From Flavobacterium sp. 9AF (GTDB taxonomy: Bacteria; Bacteroidota; Bacteroidia; Flavobacteriales; Flavobacteriaceae), in the NCBI RefSeq assembly GCF_902506265.1, contig NZ_LR733556.1:1-64000 (forward strand): DNA of 64,000 nucleotides, in the 5' to 3' direction. Shown in pieces: positions 48,827-58,451 of the stretch; the first letter of the stretch is position 1; every line of letters begins with the position of its first letter. Position numbers and translations under genes: made by a program. The notes beneath the pieces were generated by a model that saw only the letters and a list, made by a program, of their open reading frames with translations, was not told the DNA's origin and did no database searches.

Positions 48827-49516
48827 ATGAGGATGATAAAAGATTCAAAAACAGCTATTTTAATTTTTGCACATTCGGCAGCATATGAAGCAAAAATAAA
48901 AACTTTTCAAAATTCAAAAGCAGTTTTTGAATCCTTACAAAAACGCACCCTGCAATTGGTTCAGAACACACAATTGCCTTTCTTCTTATTTACCGAGCAG
49001 AATCAAGTTGGTGATTCATTCGCAGAGCGATTTGTAAACGCGATTCAATCTGTTTACGATTTAGGTTACCAATCCGTTATAACTATTGGAAATGACACTC
49101 CTCAGTTAACTTCAAAACAACTCTTAAAAGCGCATGAGGAACTACTTGCAAATCATTCAGTCATAGGGAAATCAAAAGACGGTGGGTTTTATCTTTTAGG
49201 GATAAAAAAGGAAGATTTTCAACCCGAATTATTGTTGCAACTTCCATGGCAAAAACAAACTTTAAGTAATTCTTTATGTAACCTTTTAGAATTGCAGTCC
49301 AGTTCGGTAACACACTTGAAAACATTAGCAGATTTAGATACATATAACGATATTTTTGATTTTGTAAATAGCTTTAAAAAAGTGTATGCTGCTTTAAACC
49401 AATTATTAAACCAATTGGTTTTTGAAGCGAATCAAATCATAACCCATGTTGAAGAAAAAAGGACCTCTGTTTTTTTAACGTATAAGTTCAATAAAGGGTC
49501 ACCATTAGTATACTAA
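48827..49516 (+). CDS. DUF2064/TIGR04282-type glycosyltransferase
   Basis: 229 residues from ATG at 48827, with AAAGGA just upstream as ribosome site. It has TAILIFAHSAAYEAKIKTF, FAERFVNAIQSVYDLGYQSV, ITIGNDTPQLTSKQL and SKDGGFYLLGI, the nucleotidyl-diphospho-sugar fold of arsenosugar loci. The second paralogue, at 56371, is closer to the standard (FTRNPEFGKVKTRLA); here that motif is degenerate (AHSAAYEAKIKTF). It is probably specialised or less active. Confidence 0.82.
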   Translation: MRMIKDSKTAILIFAHSAAYEAKIKTFQNSKAVFESLQKRTLQLVQNTQLPFFLFTEQNQVGDSFAERFVNAIQSVYDLGYQSVITIGNDTPQLTSKQLLKAHEELLANHSVIGKSKDGGFYLLGIKKEDFQPELLLQLPWQKQTLSNSLCNLLELQSSSVTHLKTLADLDTYNDIFDFVNSFKKVYAALNQLLNQLVFEANQIITHVEEKRTSVFLTYKFNKGSPLVY

Positions 49517-49565
49517 TTTATTTTTCTGAGAATCAGATTACAATTAATTATATACTACAACCTAA

Positions 49566-52500
49566 ATGAAGCAAATTTATATTCTATTGCTACTCACATT
49601 TTCGTGGGCTGGCTATTCACAAATTACAGTTAAAGGAAAAGTTACCAGTTCTAATGATGGAACAGCTCTACCTTTTGTAAATATTACTTCCTCATCAACT
49701 GAAGGAACTACTTCAGATAAAGAAGGAAATTATACCCTAACAGTTCCCTCTGTTGCAGCGAAACTAACTTTTTCCTATTTGGGTTTTAAAACAAAAAGGA
49801 TTGTTGTTGGGAATCAAACTCAAATTGATGTTGCATTGGAAGAAGAAAGTGAAATTTTGAATGAAGTAGTCGTTACAGCTCTTGGCTTAAAAAGAGAATC
49901 AAAAGAGTTGGGTTATGCTGTTCAAACACTTAATTCTGAAGCTTTAGAAGAAGTTAAAACGGTCAATTTTTTAGATAATTTAGCTGGGAAAGTAGCGGGT
50001 GTAACCATTACACAAGGGCCAACAGGTGTTGGGTCTTCTTCTAAAATAACCATTAGAGGGGAAGCATCTTTTTCAAATAATAATCCTTTGTTTGTTGTAG
50101 ATGGAATTCCAATAAATAATGAAACGGTTTTTAATTTTACAAATGAAGCAGCAGCAGGTTTTCAAGAAATAGATTATGGAAATGGAGCTATGGAAGTTAA
50201 TCCTGATGATATTGAATCGGTTTCAGTTTTAAAAGGGCCAAGCGCAGCTGCTTTATATGGAGCAAGAGCATCCAATGGTGTTATTGTGATTAAAACAAAA
50301 GAAGGCCATAAAAAGAAAGGGTTTAGTGTAAGTTTTAATTCTTCATTAATGGTAGATTCGGCTTTCAAATTACCGGATTTCCAAAATGAATACGGACAAG
50401 GAAATTCGGGGCAATTTGCTTTTGTGGATGGATTAGGAGGAGGAACTAATGATTTAATCAGCTACTCTTGGGGGCCAAGATTAGATCAAGGTTTGTTAAT
50501 TCCTCAATTTGACAGTCCGGTTCAATTACCAAATGGAAATTTTGTTCGTGGTGGTGATACCTCTTTATATGACGGTTTATCCATTACACCTACACCTTTT
50601 ATTTCGCATCCAAATAACTTAAAAGATTTTTATAGAACAGGAACGACAACAATTAATAATATCGCTATATCGAATGGATTTGATAAAGGAAATTATCGCT
50701 TGTCTTTTACCGATTTAAGAAGTGAAGCGATTATCCCAGGTGTAAATTTAGACCGTCAAACCGTTGCGGTTAAGCTAAATTTTAATCCTTCTGATAAATC
50801 TACTGTTTCCTCTGCTATAAATTATGTACATTCTAGTAGTGACAATAGACCTTCTAATGGTTATGGTAGTGAAAATGTAAATTATGCATTGGTGGGTTGG
50901 GGACCAAGATCTCTAGATATAAATAGTTTGAAACAATATTGGCAACCTGGTTTAGAAGGAATCCAACAGTATTCTTTCAATTATACGTATTTTGATAATC
51001 CGTATTTTACTTTATTAGAAAATCGAAATTCATTTGATAGAGATCGTGTTTTTGGTAACCTTTTATTCAAACAAGAAATTATTGATAAATTAAGCGTTAC
51101 GGTTAGAACAGGGATGGATTTTAGTACAGAAACAAGACAAATGATACGTAACTTTAGCAGCAATCGTTTTAAAAATGGAGGTTATGCCGAGCATGATGTT
51201 CAATATAGAGAAGTAAATACAGATTTTTTATTTAATTATTCTAATGTAATTTCTGATTTTTCCTTTGATCTTTCTTTTGGTGGAAACCGAATGAATCAAT
51301 TGGCTAAAACGAAGCAATCGCAAACTGTTAATTTAGCGCAACCGGGAATTTTTAATCTAAATAACGCGGCTTCTCCAGTTGAAATTTTTCAATATGAAAG
51401 TAAAAAAAGAATTAATTCTTTATATGGCTTAGTTAAATTAGGCTACAAAGATTATCTCTATCTCGATATAACAGGGAGAAATGATTGGTCGAGCGCTTTG
51501 GCAACTCCTTTTTCGGTAAGTGGGACTTCCTTTTTTTATCCTTCTTTATCTTCTAGTTTTGTAATTTCTAATATAATCGATTTACCGAAGCCTATTTCAT
51601 TTGCAAAATTGAGAGCAAGTGTCGCTCAAGTAGGAAATGATACAAGTCCGTATCAAACTTCAGGAGCATTTGTATCACAAACCCCTTATAACAGTCAGCC
51701 GACTTTTAGTAATCAAAATTTTATTCCCAATGCAAATTTAAAACCAGAGCAAACCACATCTTATGAAGTGGGTACGGATATTCGTTTTTTCAATGACCGA
51801 CTCAATTTTGACATTACCTATTATAATGCTACTACTAAAGATCAAATTATTTCGTTACCCATCGCTATTTCTTCAGGATACAACCAACAAGTAGTGAATG
51901 GTGGAAAAGTAAATACACAAGGTGTAGAAATTATTTTAAATGCGGTTCCTATTAAAACAACACATTTTAAGTGGAATACCATCTTTAATTTTGCTCAAAG
52001 TCGTTCGGTTATTAAAAGTTTACCTCAAGAAAGTGGTCGTCTAACGCTTGCCTATAGTAGAATTTATGATAGTGCGAATCAAACCGTTTGGTTTCAAGTA
52101 GAAGAAGGTGGAAGAATAGGTGATTTTTATGGTACTGGTTATCTAAAAAATGAGCAAGGTCAATTTATTATAGATAACAATGGACGTTATATTGCGGATA
52201 ATAATTTAAAAAAAATAGGTAATTATAATCCTGATTTTACGTTGGGTTGGACCAATAATTTAAACTATAAAAATTGGAATCTAAGCTTTCTTTTTGATTG
52301 GAGACAAGGAGGTCAATTGGTTTCAAGAACAAAAGCATTAGGAAATGTTGGTGGTCAATTAGCTGAAACAGCGTATAGGCCATCAGAAGGAATTGTGGCT
52401 CAAGGTGTAACTACTTCAGGGCAACCTAATACAGTTGCGGTTTCTGCAGAAAGTTATTACCGTCAATATTATGACCGAAATCATGAAGAAAATAATATTT

Positions 52501-52757
52501 ATGATGCGTCATTTATTAAGTTAAGACAATTTTCAGTCGGTTATACTTTTAAAGTTAAAGAAGGCTTTATGGGATTAAAAGATGAAGGACAAATAAGTAT
52601 GTCAATAATTGGTAATAATTTATTTGCAATTACTGAAAATCCTCATTTTGATCCAGAACAGTTAGCTGTTCAAGGGAATGGTTTTGTAAGTGGTGTAGAA
52701 GATATGAGTTACGCAACCACTAGAAGTATTGGATTTAAACTTGGTTTTAACTTTTAA
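49566..52757 (+). CDS. SusC/RagA-family TonB-dependent receptor
   Basis: 1063 residues. Signal peptide (LLLLTFSWAGYSQ), a carboxypeptidase-like CarbopepD_reg2 domain (VKGKVTSSNDGTALPFVNIT), the plug with LDNLAGKVAGVTITQGPTGV, SSKITIRGEASFSNNNPLFV and the SusC mark AALYGARASNGVIVIKTK, then the 22-strand barrel ending GFKLGFNF. It imports a substrate with the SusD partner downstream. In an arsenosugar cluster the cargo may be a nucleoside or sugar; a role in arsenic uptake is speculative. Confidence 0.92.
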   Translation: MKQIYILLLLTFSWAGYSQITVKGKVTSSNDGTALPFVNITSSSTEGTTSDKEGNYTLTVPSVAAKLTFSYLGFKTKRIVVGNQTQIDVALEEESEILNEVVVTALGLKRESKELGYAVQTLNSEALEEVKTVNFLDNLAGKVAGVTITQGPTGVGSSSKITIRGEASFSNNNPLFVVDGIPINNETVFNFTNEAAAGFQEIDYGNGAMEVNPDDIESVSVLKGPSAAALYGARASNGVIVIKTKEGHKKKGFSVSFNSSLMVDSAFKLPDFQNEYGQGNSGQFAFVDGLGGGTNDLISYSWGPRLDQGLLIPQFDSPVQLPNGNFVRGGDTSLYDGLSITPTPFISHPNNLKDFYRTGTTTINNIAISNGFDKGNYRLSFTDLRSEAIIPGVNLDRQTVAVKLNFNPSDKSTVSSAINYVHSSSDNRPSNGYGSENVNYALVGWGPRSLDINSLKQYWQPGLEGIQQYSFNYTYFDNPYFTLLENRNSFDRDRVFGNLLFKQEIIDKLSVTVRTGMDFSTETRQMIRNFSSNRFKNGGYAEHDVQYREVNTDFLFNYSNVISDFSFDLSFGGNRMNQLAKTKQSQTVNLAQPGIFNLNNAASPVEIFQYESKKRINSLYGLVKLGYKDYLYLDITGRNDWSSALATPFSVSGTSFFYPSLSSSFVISNIIDLPKPISFAKLRASVAQVGNDTSPYQTSGAFVSQTPYNSQPTFSNQNFIPNANLKPEQTTSYEVGTDIRFFNDRLNFDITYYNATTKDQIISLPIAISSGYNQQVVNGGKVNTQGVEIILNAVPIKTTHFKWNTIFNFAQSRSVIKSLPQESGRLTLAYSRIYDSANQTVWFQVEEGGRIGDFYGTGYLKNEQGQFIIDNNGRYIADNNLKKIGNYNPDFTLGWTNNLNYKNWNLSFLFDWRQGGQLVSRTKALGNVGGQLAETAYRPSEGIVAQGVTTSGQPNTVAVSAESYYRQYYDRNHEENNIYDASFIKLRQFSVGYTFKVKEGFMGLKDEGQISMSIIGNNLFAITENPHFDPEQLAVQGNGFVSGVEDMSYATTRSIGFKLGFNF

Positions 52758-52771
52758 AAAAAAGAATTATA

Positions 52772-54214
52772 ATGAAAATAAAAAAATACATAGTACCTCT
52801 ATCTTTACTTTTTATAGTTGTAAGTTGTACCAAAGATTTTGAAGAAATAAACACAAACCCAAATGCACCAAATTCTGTACAACCGAATTTGCTATTACGT
52901 CAAGTAATTTACGATTTTGGTGAAAACATGAGTTATGAAGGCTTTGTGGCGGGTGATTTATTAGCCCAACACCGAACGGCTCTCGATTTTAATCTCTTCG
53001 ACCGACATGCTTTAAAATCGCCTCAATTAGGAGGTAATCCTTGGCCTGTTTTTTACAAAAATCTTAGAGATAATGAAATTATTTTAAAGCTATCAAGACA
53101 AAATAATACTTTAAAAGTATATGAAGGCCCTGCTTTAATTTTAAAAGCTTACATGGCTGCTGGTTTAACCGATTTATTTGGAGACGTACCTTATTTTGAT
53201 GCTTTTAATGGAACCGAAGGGGAAGTTACTCCAGCTTATAATTCTCAAGAGAGTATTTATTTAGATACAGGAGGTATTTTAGATAATTTAGACAAAGGGA
53301 TTGAAAAGTTAGAAAGTTATACCGATGCCATACCATTACAAGGCGACATTCTATTTAATGGAAATTTAGAATCATGGATTCGTTTTGGAAAATCTTTAAA
53401 AATTAAATATTTACTACGTATTTCAGCAAAAGTAGATGTAGCTCAAGAATTACAAATGTTATTTGATGAAGGCAATTATATGATAACAAATTCTCAAAAT
53501 GCTATTTTCAATTTTACAAATACGGCACCAAATAGTTTTAGACTAGCTCAGTTAAGAGTGGGTGATTTTAACAACTTTGTGTTGTCGGAAACAATGGAAG
53601 ATATATTGACCAATTTAAACGATACACGAATTGAAAAATTATTTCGTCCTTTTGCTAATTCAAATTCGGGTGCATTCAATGGTTTATTGAATGGAATAGA
53701 TGCTTCTAATACATCAGTAGCCGTATCCAATTATTCTTTAGCAGGAATCGTATTTAGGGAAAATACAGCTACACTCGATGCTAATTTTTTAACCGCTTGG
53801 GAAGTGCAATTTGCTTTGGCAGAAGCTGCGGAGAGAGGTTTGATAACTGCTGATGCTCAAATTTTATACGAAAACGGAGTAACTTTAGCTTTTGAATATT
53901 GGAACACCGCTTTACCAACAAATTATTTAACTGGACCCGCTGCTTTTGATGCCACAGGAACGACTCCAATGCAACAAATTATCACACAAAAATGGATAGC
54001 CAATATCATTAACGGTTATGAAGGTTGGGTCGAATATAGAAGGACGGGTTTCCCAGAACTAAGAACGATAGCTGCCAGTTTAAATAATAATCTTTTGCCG
54101 GTACGAATGCCTTATCCTGCTGAAGAAGAAGCATTGAATAGAGAGAATTATATTCAGGCAGCGAATGCAACAAACGATAATAGTATTAATTTTCCTGTTT
54201 GGTGGGATGAATAA
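52772..54214 (+). CDS. SusD/RagB-family lipoprotein
   Basis: 480 residues. Lipoprotein signal with lipobox (LLFIVVSCTKDFEEINTNPN), then the DFEEIN.NPN start that is typical of SusD-like proteins of the SusD_2 type. It has a TPR scaffold and ends GYEGWVEYRRTGFPEL. It forms the surface lid of the SusC channel encoded 14 bases upstream. Confidence 0.9.
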   Translation: MKIKKYIVPLSLLFIVVSCTKDFEEINTNPNAPNSVQPNLLLRQVIYDFGENMSYEGFVAGDLLAQHRTALDFNLFDRHALKSPQLGGNPWPVFYKNLRDNEIILKLSRQNNTLKVYEGPALILKAYMAAGLTDLFGDVPYFDAFNGTEGEVTPAYNSQESIYLDTGGILDNLDKGIEKLESYTDAIPLQGDILFNGNLESWIRFGKSLKIKYLLRISAKVDVAQELQMLFDEGNYMITNSQNAIFNFTNTAPNSFRLAQLRVGDFNNFVLSETMEDILTNLNDTRIEKLFRPFANSNSGAFNGLLNGIDASNTSVAVSNYSLAGIVFRENTATLDANFLTAWEVQFALAEAAERGLITADAQILYENGVTLAFEYWNTALPTNYLTGPAAFDATGTTPMQQIITQKWIANIINGYEGWVEYRRTGFPELRTIAASLNNNLLPVRMPYPAEEEALNRENYIQAANATNDNSINFPVWWDE

Positions 54215-54222
54215 TAAAAGCA

Positions 54223-55557
54223 ATGGAATTAATTTACGGACAATGGATAGTACTAATAGGTTCTAGTTTACTGCTTTTTTTTCTTTCTCCATTAGCAAAA
54301 ACAACCGACGAATTTTTTAAAGCAATCCAACAAAAAAAAGCACCTAATGCTATTGTTCTAACAGGAAGTTTAATCATTTCTTGGATTTTTGCTAAAAGCA
54401 TTACCAATGCAGCAAATCTAGGCTTAGAATTTGGTATCTTAGGAGGTTTAGCTTATGCCTGTTATTATGTGTCGTTTGCAGTAGCAGGAATTATAATTTA
54501 TCAAATGCGTACAAAAGGAAATTATGTTAGTATTCATGAATTTCTAACACATAAATTTGGTAAACAAGCTATGGTGTTATTTTCAATCTTAATAATCATT
54601 CGACTTTTTAATGAAGTATGGAGCAATACTATGGTCATTGGAAGTTATTTTGGAACACAAGGAAGTTGGGGATATTATATATCCATATTAGTATTTACCT
54701 TTTTGATACTCGCGTATTCCTTAAAAGGAGGATTAAGCAGTTCTGTTTTTACAGATGTCATTCAAATGGTTTTATTTTCCATATTGCTACTTATAATTTT
54801 ATGGAATGTTTTCTCCGTAAAATCGTTTACCATTACAAAAGTAATTCATTCCAGTACTTGGAGTTTCGAATTCGGATTGAATCTTTTTTTTGCAGCTCTT
54901 TTACAGTCTTTTAGTTATCCTTTTCATGATCCAGTTTTAACTGATAGAGCTTTTATTAGTAGTCCAAAAGTAACCCGAAAAAGTTTTCTTTGGGCAAGTT
55001 TTTTAGGCGGTTTGTGTATTGTTTTATTTGGTACAATTGGTGTGTATGCAAAATTTGAAGGAATGAGTGGTGATGCAGCCATTGCGGTTGGAAAAGCTTT
55101 TGGTGTACTCATTTTAGTAGTGATTAATTTTATTATGATTACTTCTGCAGCTTCTACAATCGACTCTACTTTCTCTTCTTTTTCGAAATTAATAGTAATC
55201 GATTTAAAATGGGGCAAAACGGTCACTTTTGGAAGACTTTCAATGATTGTATTGGCAGTTTTAGGAACCATTCCCGTTTTTTTAAATGCCGAAATTTTAT
55301 CGGCTACGACAATTTCAGGTACGATGATTATTGGACTAACTCCAGTATTTTTGTTTTGGAACATGAAAGTCCCACGCATTAGTTTCTATCTTAGTGTGCT
55401 TACGGGTTTGTTGTTTGGCTTTTTATTAGTTTTTAATTGGTTTCCCAATGAATTACAGTTTACCAATGGTAAGTATGCTGATTTATTGTGGGTAAATGTT
55501 TGGGGAATTATCACTTGTATCATTTTATATTGTTTGCCAAAATGGATAAAAAAATAG
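54223..55557 (+). CDS. Sodium:solute symporter family protein
   Basis: 444 residues with about 13 membrane helices. Family signs: RTKGNYVSIHEFLTHKFGKQ near 90-110, LAYSLKGGLSSSVFTDVIQM near 165-185 (the GG..SV.TD motif), FQSFSYPFHDPVLTDRAFIS-like segment and ITSAASTIDSTFSSFSKLIV. It imports a solute with Na+. The gene is 8 bases behind SusD and its end overlaps the next gene by 16 bases, which ties uptake across both membranes into the arsenosugar operon. Confidence 0.87.
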   Translation: MELIYGQWIVLIGSSLLLFFLSPLAKTTDEFFKAIQQKKAPNAIVLTGSLIISWIFAKSITNAANLGLEFGILGGLAYACYYVSFAVAGIIIYQMRTKGNYVSIHEFLTHKFGKQAMVLFSILIIIRLFNEVWSNTMVIGSYFGTQGSWGYYISILVFTFLILAYSLKGGLSSSVFTDVIQMVLFSILLLIILWNVFSVKSFTITKVIHSSTWSFEFGLNLFFAALLQSFSYPFHDPVLTDRAFISSPKVTRKSFLWASFLGGLCIVLFGTIGVYAKFEGMSGDAAIAVGKAFGVLILVVINFIMITSAASTIDSTFSSFSKLIVIDLKWGKTVTFGRLSMIVLAVLGTIPVFLNAEILSATTISGTMIIGLTPVFLFWNMKVPRISFYLSVLTGLLFGFLLVFNWFPNELQFTNGKYADLLWVNVWGIITCIILYCLPKWIKK

Positions 55558-56369
55558 AAAACTTAGGTGTATTAAAAGGGAAAGTATTGCTTTTTGGGGG
55601 TGTTTATAGTAATCTTCAAGCTTTAGAAGCAATTGCCGAAGTAGCAAAAATAGAGAATATTGCACCTGAAAATTGTATTGTAACAGGTGATATCATTGGT
55701 TATTGTGCACAACCCGAAGAAACCATTCAGTTTTTTAAGCATTGGAAGGCTAAAAGTATTGCGGGTAATGTAGAGCTTCAATTAAGTGAAAATGCTGAGG
55801 ATTGTGGGTGCGATTTTACGCAAGGGTCACGTTGTGATCAATTTTCCCAACTTTGGTATCCTTTTGCAAAAAGTAAACTAACGGATTCTTCTTTAGAATT
55901 TATTAAAAAGCTACCCGAATTTATTCATTTTACTTTTGCTAATAAACGAATTACTGTGGTGCATGGCTCTTTTTTTAATACTTCAGAATTTATTTTTAAA
56001 TCAACTCCTTGGGAAAAGAAACAAGCTAATTTTGATGTAACTCAGAGTGAGATTATTGTAGCAGGACATTGTGGTTTGCCCTTTCATCAAGAACAAAATA
56101 ATTTGCTATGGCTAAATCCAGGTGTTATTGGTATGCCAGCCAATGATGGAAATACGACTGTTTGGTATGTTATTTTAGAGGAAAAGAATAATTTAGTAAC
56201 TTTCGAACATAAATCACTGACTTATAACCATAGTTTAACAAATGCATTGATGTTGCAAAATGGTTTGCCAAAGGAATACGCGAAAACCATTTTAACAGGT
56301 ATTTGGGACAATACTGAAATTTTACCTGAAATAGAAACAAAAATGCAAGGAAAACCCATTTTATTTTAA
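55542..56369 (+). CDS. Metallophosphoesterase (YfcE/MJ0936-like)
   Basis: 275 residues from ATG at 55542. It has LLFGGVYSNLQALEAIAEVA (GGxxxN in place of GDxHxN), IVTGDIIGYCAQPEE (GD), SIAGNVELQ (GN in place of GNHD), VVHGSFF (H), AGHCGLPFHQE (GH) and WLNPGVIGMP. Two metal-binding positions differ from the standard: the first Asp/His motif is GGVYSN and the second is GNVE. Activity may be altered or the metal set reduced. Its place suggests removal of phosphate from an arsenosugar nucleotide or sugar. Confidence 0.8.
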   Translation: MDKKIENLGVLKGKVLLFGGVYSNLQALEAIAEVAKIENIAPENCIVTGDIIGYCAQPEETIQFFKHWKAKSIAGNVELQLSENAEDCGCDFTQGSRCDQFSQLWYPFAKSKLTDSSLEFIKKLPEFIHFTFANKRITVVHGSFFNTSEFIFKSTPWEKKQANFDVTQSEIIVAGHCGLPFHQEQNNLLWLNPGVIGMPANDGNTTVWYVILEEKNNLVTFEHKSLTYNHSLTNALMLQNGLPKEYAKTILTGIWDNTEILPEIETKMQGKPILF

Positions 56370-56370
56370 A

Positions 56371-56973
56371 ATGAATAAAAATCTAATATTAATATTTACC
56401 CGAAATCCTGAGTTTGGAAAAGTTAAAACGCGCTTAGCCGCTTCAATTGGTCAAGAAAAAGCATTGCAAGTTTATATTGAATTGCTTCAACATACTAGAA
56501 AAGTTGTTTTGGAAACCGATTATGATAAACGGGTTTTGTATTCTGATGCGATAAATACTAAAGACATGTGGAACAATCATTTGTTTCAAAAAAAAGAGCA
56601 ATTTGGTAAAGATTTAGGTGTGCGAATGTATAATGCTTTTCGAGAAGGATTTGAAGATGGTTATCAAAAAATTGTAATAATTGGTTCCGATTTAATTACT
56701 TTAGAAGCTAATGATTTGAAAAAAGCATTTACAGCTTTAGACATTAATGATGTGGTAATTGGTCCAGCTGAAGACGGAGGTTATTATTTGTTAGGATTAA
56801 AAAGTATCCCAGAAAATATATTTAAAAATAAAGAATGGGGAACCCATACCGTTTTAAAAGACACCTTAAAAAATATCAAAAATTTAAAATACAATTTACT
56901 GGAAGAAAAGAATGATATCGATACTTTTGAGGATATCAAAGATATTCCAGTTTTTAAAAAATATATACAGTAA
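56371..56973 (+). CDS. TIGR04282-type arsenosugar glycosyltransferase
   Basis: 200 residues. LIFTRNPEFGKVKTRLAASI, FREGFEDGYQKIVIIGSDL, LITLEANDLKKAF and IGPAEDGGYYLLGLKSIPEN are typical DUF2064/TIGR04282. It lies between the phosphoesterase (1-base gap) and PNP (ATGA-type overlap). It is probably used to attach a sugar or glycerol-type unit to the arsenic-riboside. Confidence 0.88.
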   Translation: MNKNLILIFTRNPEFGKVKTRLAASIGQEKALQVYIELLQHTRKVVLETDYDKRVLYSDAINTKDMWNNHLFQKKEQFGKDLGVRMYNAFREGFEDGYQKIVIIGSDLITLEANDLKKAFTALDINDVVIGPAEDGGYYLLGLKSIPENIFKNKEWGTHTVLKDTLKNIKNLKYNLLEEKNDIDTFEDIKDIPVFKKYIQ

Positions 56974-57785
56974 TGACACAAGCAATTTTAGACACTGCGA
57001 CCACCTTTTTAAAAGAAAAAGGATTTTTAGAACCTCAAATAGGTATTGTTTTAGGAACTGGTTTAGGCCAATTAGTAACTCATTTACAAGTTGAGGTGGC
57101 AATTAATTATAGCGATATTCCACATTTTCCTGTGAGTACAGTGGAGTTTCATTCTGGTAAATTAGTATATGGAACTTTAGAGGGCAAAAAAGTAATAGTA
57201 ATGCAAGGTCGCTTTCATTTGTATGAAGGATATAATTTGCAAGAAGTAACGTTTCCTGTGCGAGTAATGAAAGCATTAGGTATTTCAAGTTTGTTAATTT
57301 CTAATGCAGCTGGTGCAATTAATTTAAATTATAAAAAGGGAGACTTAATGCTCTTAGACGATCATATCAATTTGCAAGGAGGTTCTCCTTTAGCGTTTGC
57401 AACTGTTTCCGACTTTGGAGAACGTTTTACCGATATGTGTGCTCCTTATGATGCTGCTTTAAACGAAAAGATGTTGGCAATAGCCAAAGAAAAAAACATC
57501 GTGTTACACAAAGGAGTTTATGCAGCTGTGGTTGGGCCTCAATTAGAAACGAGAGCTGAATATCGTTATTTAAAGATAATTGGTGCAGATGCAGTAGGAA
57601 TGAGTACAGTTCCAGAAGTAATTGTGGCAAATCATTTACAATTGCCTGTTATGGCTGTTTCAGTTTTAACTGATGAATGTAATCCAGACGATTTAAAACC
57701 TGTTAATATACCTGAAATTATTGCTGTTGCTGGTGAGACTGAGCCTAAAATGATAACACTTTTTAAAGAATTAATTAAAGCATAA
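56973..57785 (+). CDS. Purine-nucleoside phosphorylase
   Basis: 270 residues, trimeric PNP class: IGIVLGTGLGQL (phosphate site Gly and Ser-type loop), FHSGKLVYGTLEGKKVIVMQ then GRFHLYEGY, SNAAGAINLNYKKGDLMLL, VVGPQLETRAEYRYLKIIGA and AVGMSTVPEVIVANH. It splits purine nucleosides with phosphate to base and ribose 1-phosphate. In this locus it is thought to release adenine from the adenosyl-arsenical made by ArsS, the step that turns it into an arsenosugar phosphate. It starts inside the previous stop. Confidence 0.92.
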   Translation: MTQAILDTATTFLKEKGFLEPQIGIVLGTGLGQLVTHLQVEVAINYSDIPHFPVSTVEFHSGKLVYGTLEGKKVIVMQGRFHLYEGYNLQEVTFPVRVMKALGISSLLISNAAGAINLNYKKGDLMLLDDHINLQGGSPLAFATVSDFGERFTDMCAPYDAALNEKMLAIAKEKNIVLHKGVYAAVVGPQLETRAEYRYLKIIGADAVGMSTVPEVIVANHLQLPVMAVSVLTDECNPDDLKPVNIPEIIAVAGETEPKMITLFKELIKA

Positions 57786-58451
57786 ATGAGAAGATATATT
57801 GCCGAAATTATTGGAACTTTTGCCATTGTTTTTTGTGGAACGGGTGCTATAATTATCGATCAAGAAACAAATGGAACAATTTCTCATTCCGGCATAGCTA
57901 TTACATTTGGTTTAATTGTAATGGCAATGATATATGCTTTAGGAAGTATTTCGGGTGCTCATTTTAATCCTGCCGTTACGATAGCATTTTCAATCGCAAA
58001 TAAATTTAAAAAAAGAGAAATCTTTCCCTATGTTGTTAGTCAGTTTTTAGGAGCAATTGCAGCTAGTGGGTTATTGTATTTGCTTTTTCCATCAAACGTT
58101 TTTTTAGGAGCTACTATTCCTACTGGAAGTAATATGCAATCTTTTATACTAGAATTTATACTTACATTTTTATTAATGTTAGTCATTTTAAGCGTGGCAC
58201 ATGGTTCAAAAGAGCAAGGTATGTTTGCAGGTATTGCCATAGGATCAGTAGTAGGTTTAGAAGCTATGTTTGCCGGGCCTATTTGTGGTGCATCAATGAA
58301 TCCAGCAAGGTCTTTAGGGCCAGCTTTTGTTGCTGATCAAATGAGTCAACTATGGATTTATTTATTAGCACCTACATTTGGTGCTGCAATTGCTGTTTTT
58401 GTATGGAGTTATCTTACTAATAATAAAATAAAAAAAATAATTAAGCTATGA
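57786..58451 (+). CDS. Aquaporin (MIP family), possible arsenical channel
   Basis: 221 residues, six membrane helices and both NPA loops: GAHFNPAVTIAFS (about 60-72) and GASMNPARSLGPA (about 172-184). Aquaglyceroporins pass arsenite and AqpS-type channels are found in ars operons. The start follows the PNP stop directly, and the end overlaps ArsM by 4 bases, so it belongs to the operon. Whether it passes arsenite, glycerol or a methylated product cannot be told. Confidence 0.88.
   Translation: MRRYIAEIIGTFAIVFCGTGAIIIDQETNGTISHSGIAITFGLIVMAMIYALGSISGAHFNPAVTIAFSIANKFKKREIFPYVVSQFLGAIAASGLLYLLFPSNVFLGATIPTGSNMQSFILEFILTFLLMLVILSVAHGSKEQGMFAGIAIGSVVGLEAMFAGPICGASMNPARSLGPAFVADQMSQLWIYLLAPTFGAAIAVFVWSYLTNNKIKKIIKL

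Noticed and set aside
57786..58451. Calling the aquaporin AqpS
   Set aside because: Both NPA loops are normal, and selectivity for arsenite cannot be read from sequence alone; only its operon position suggests it.
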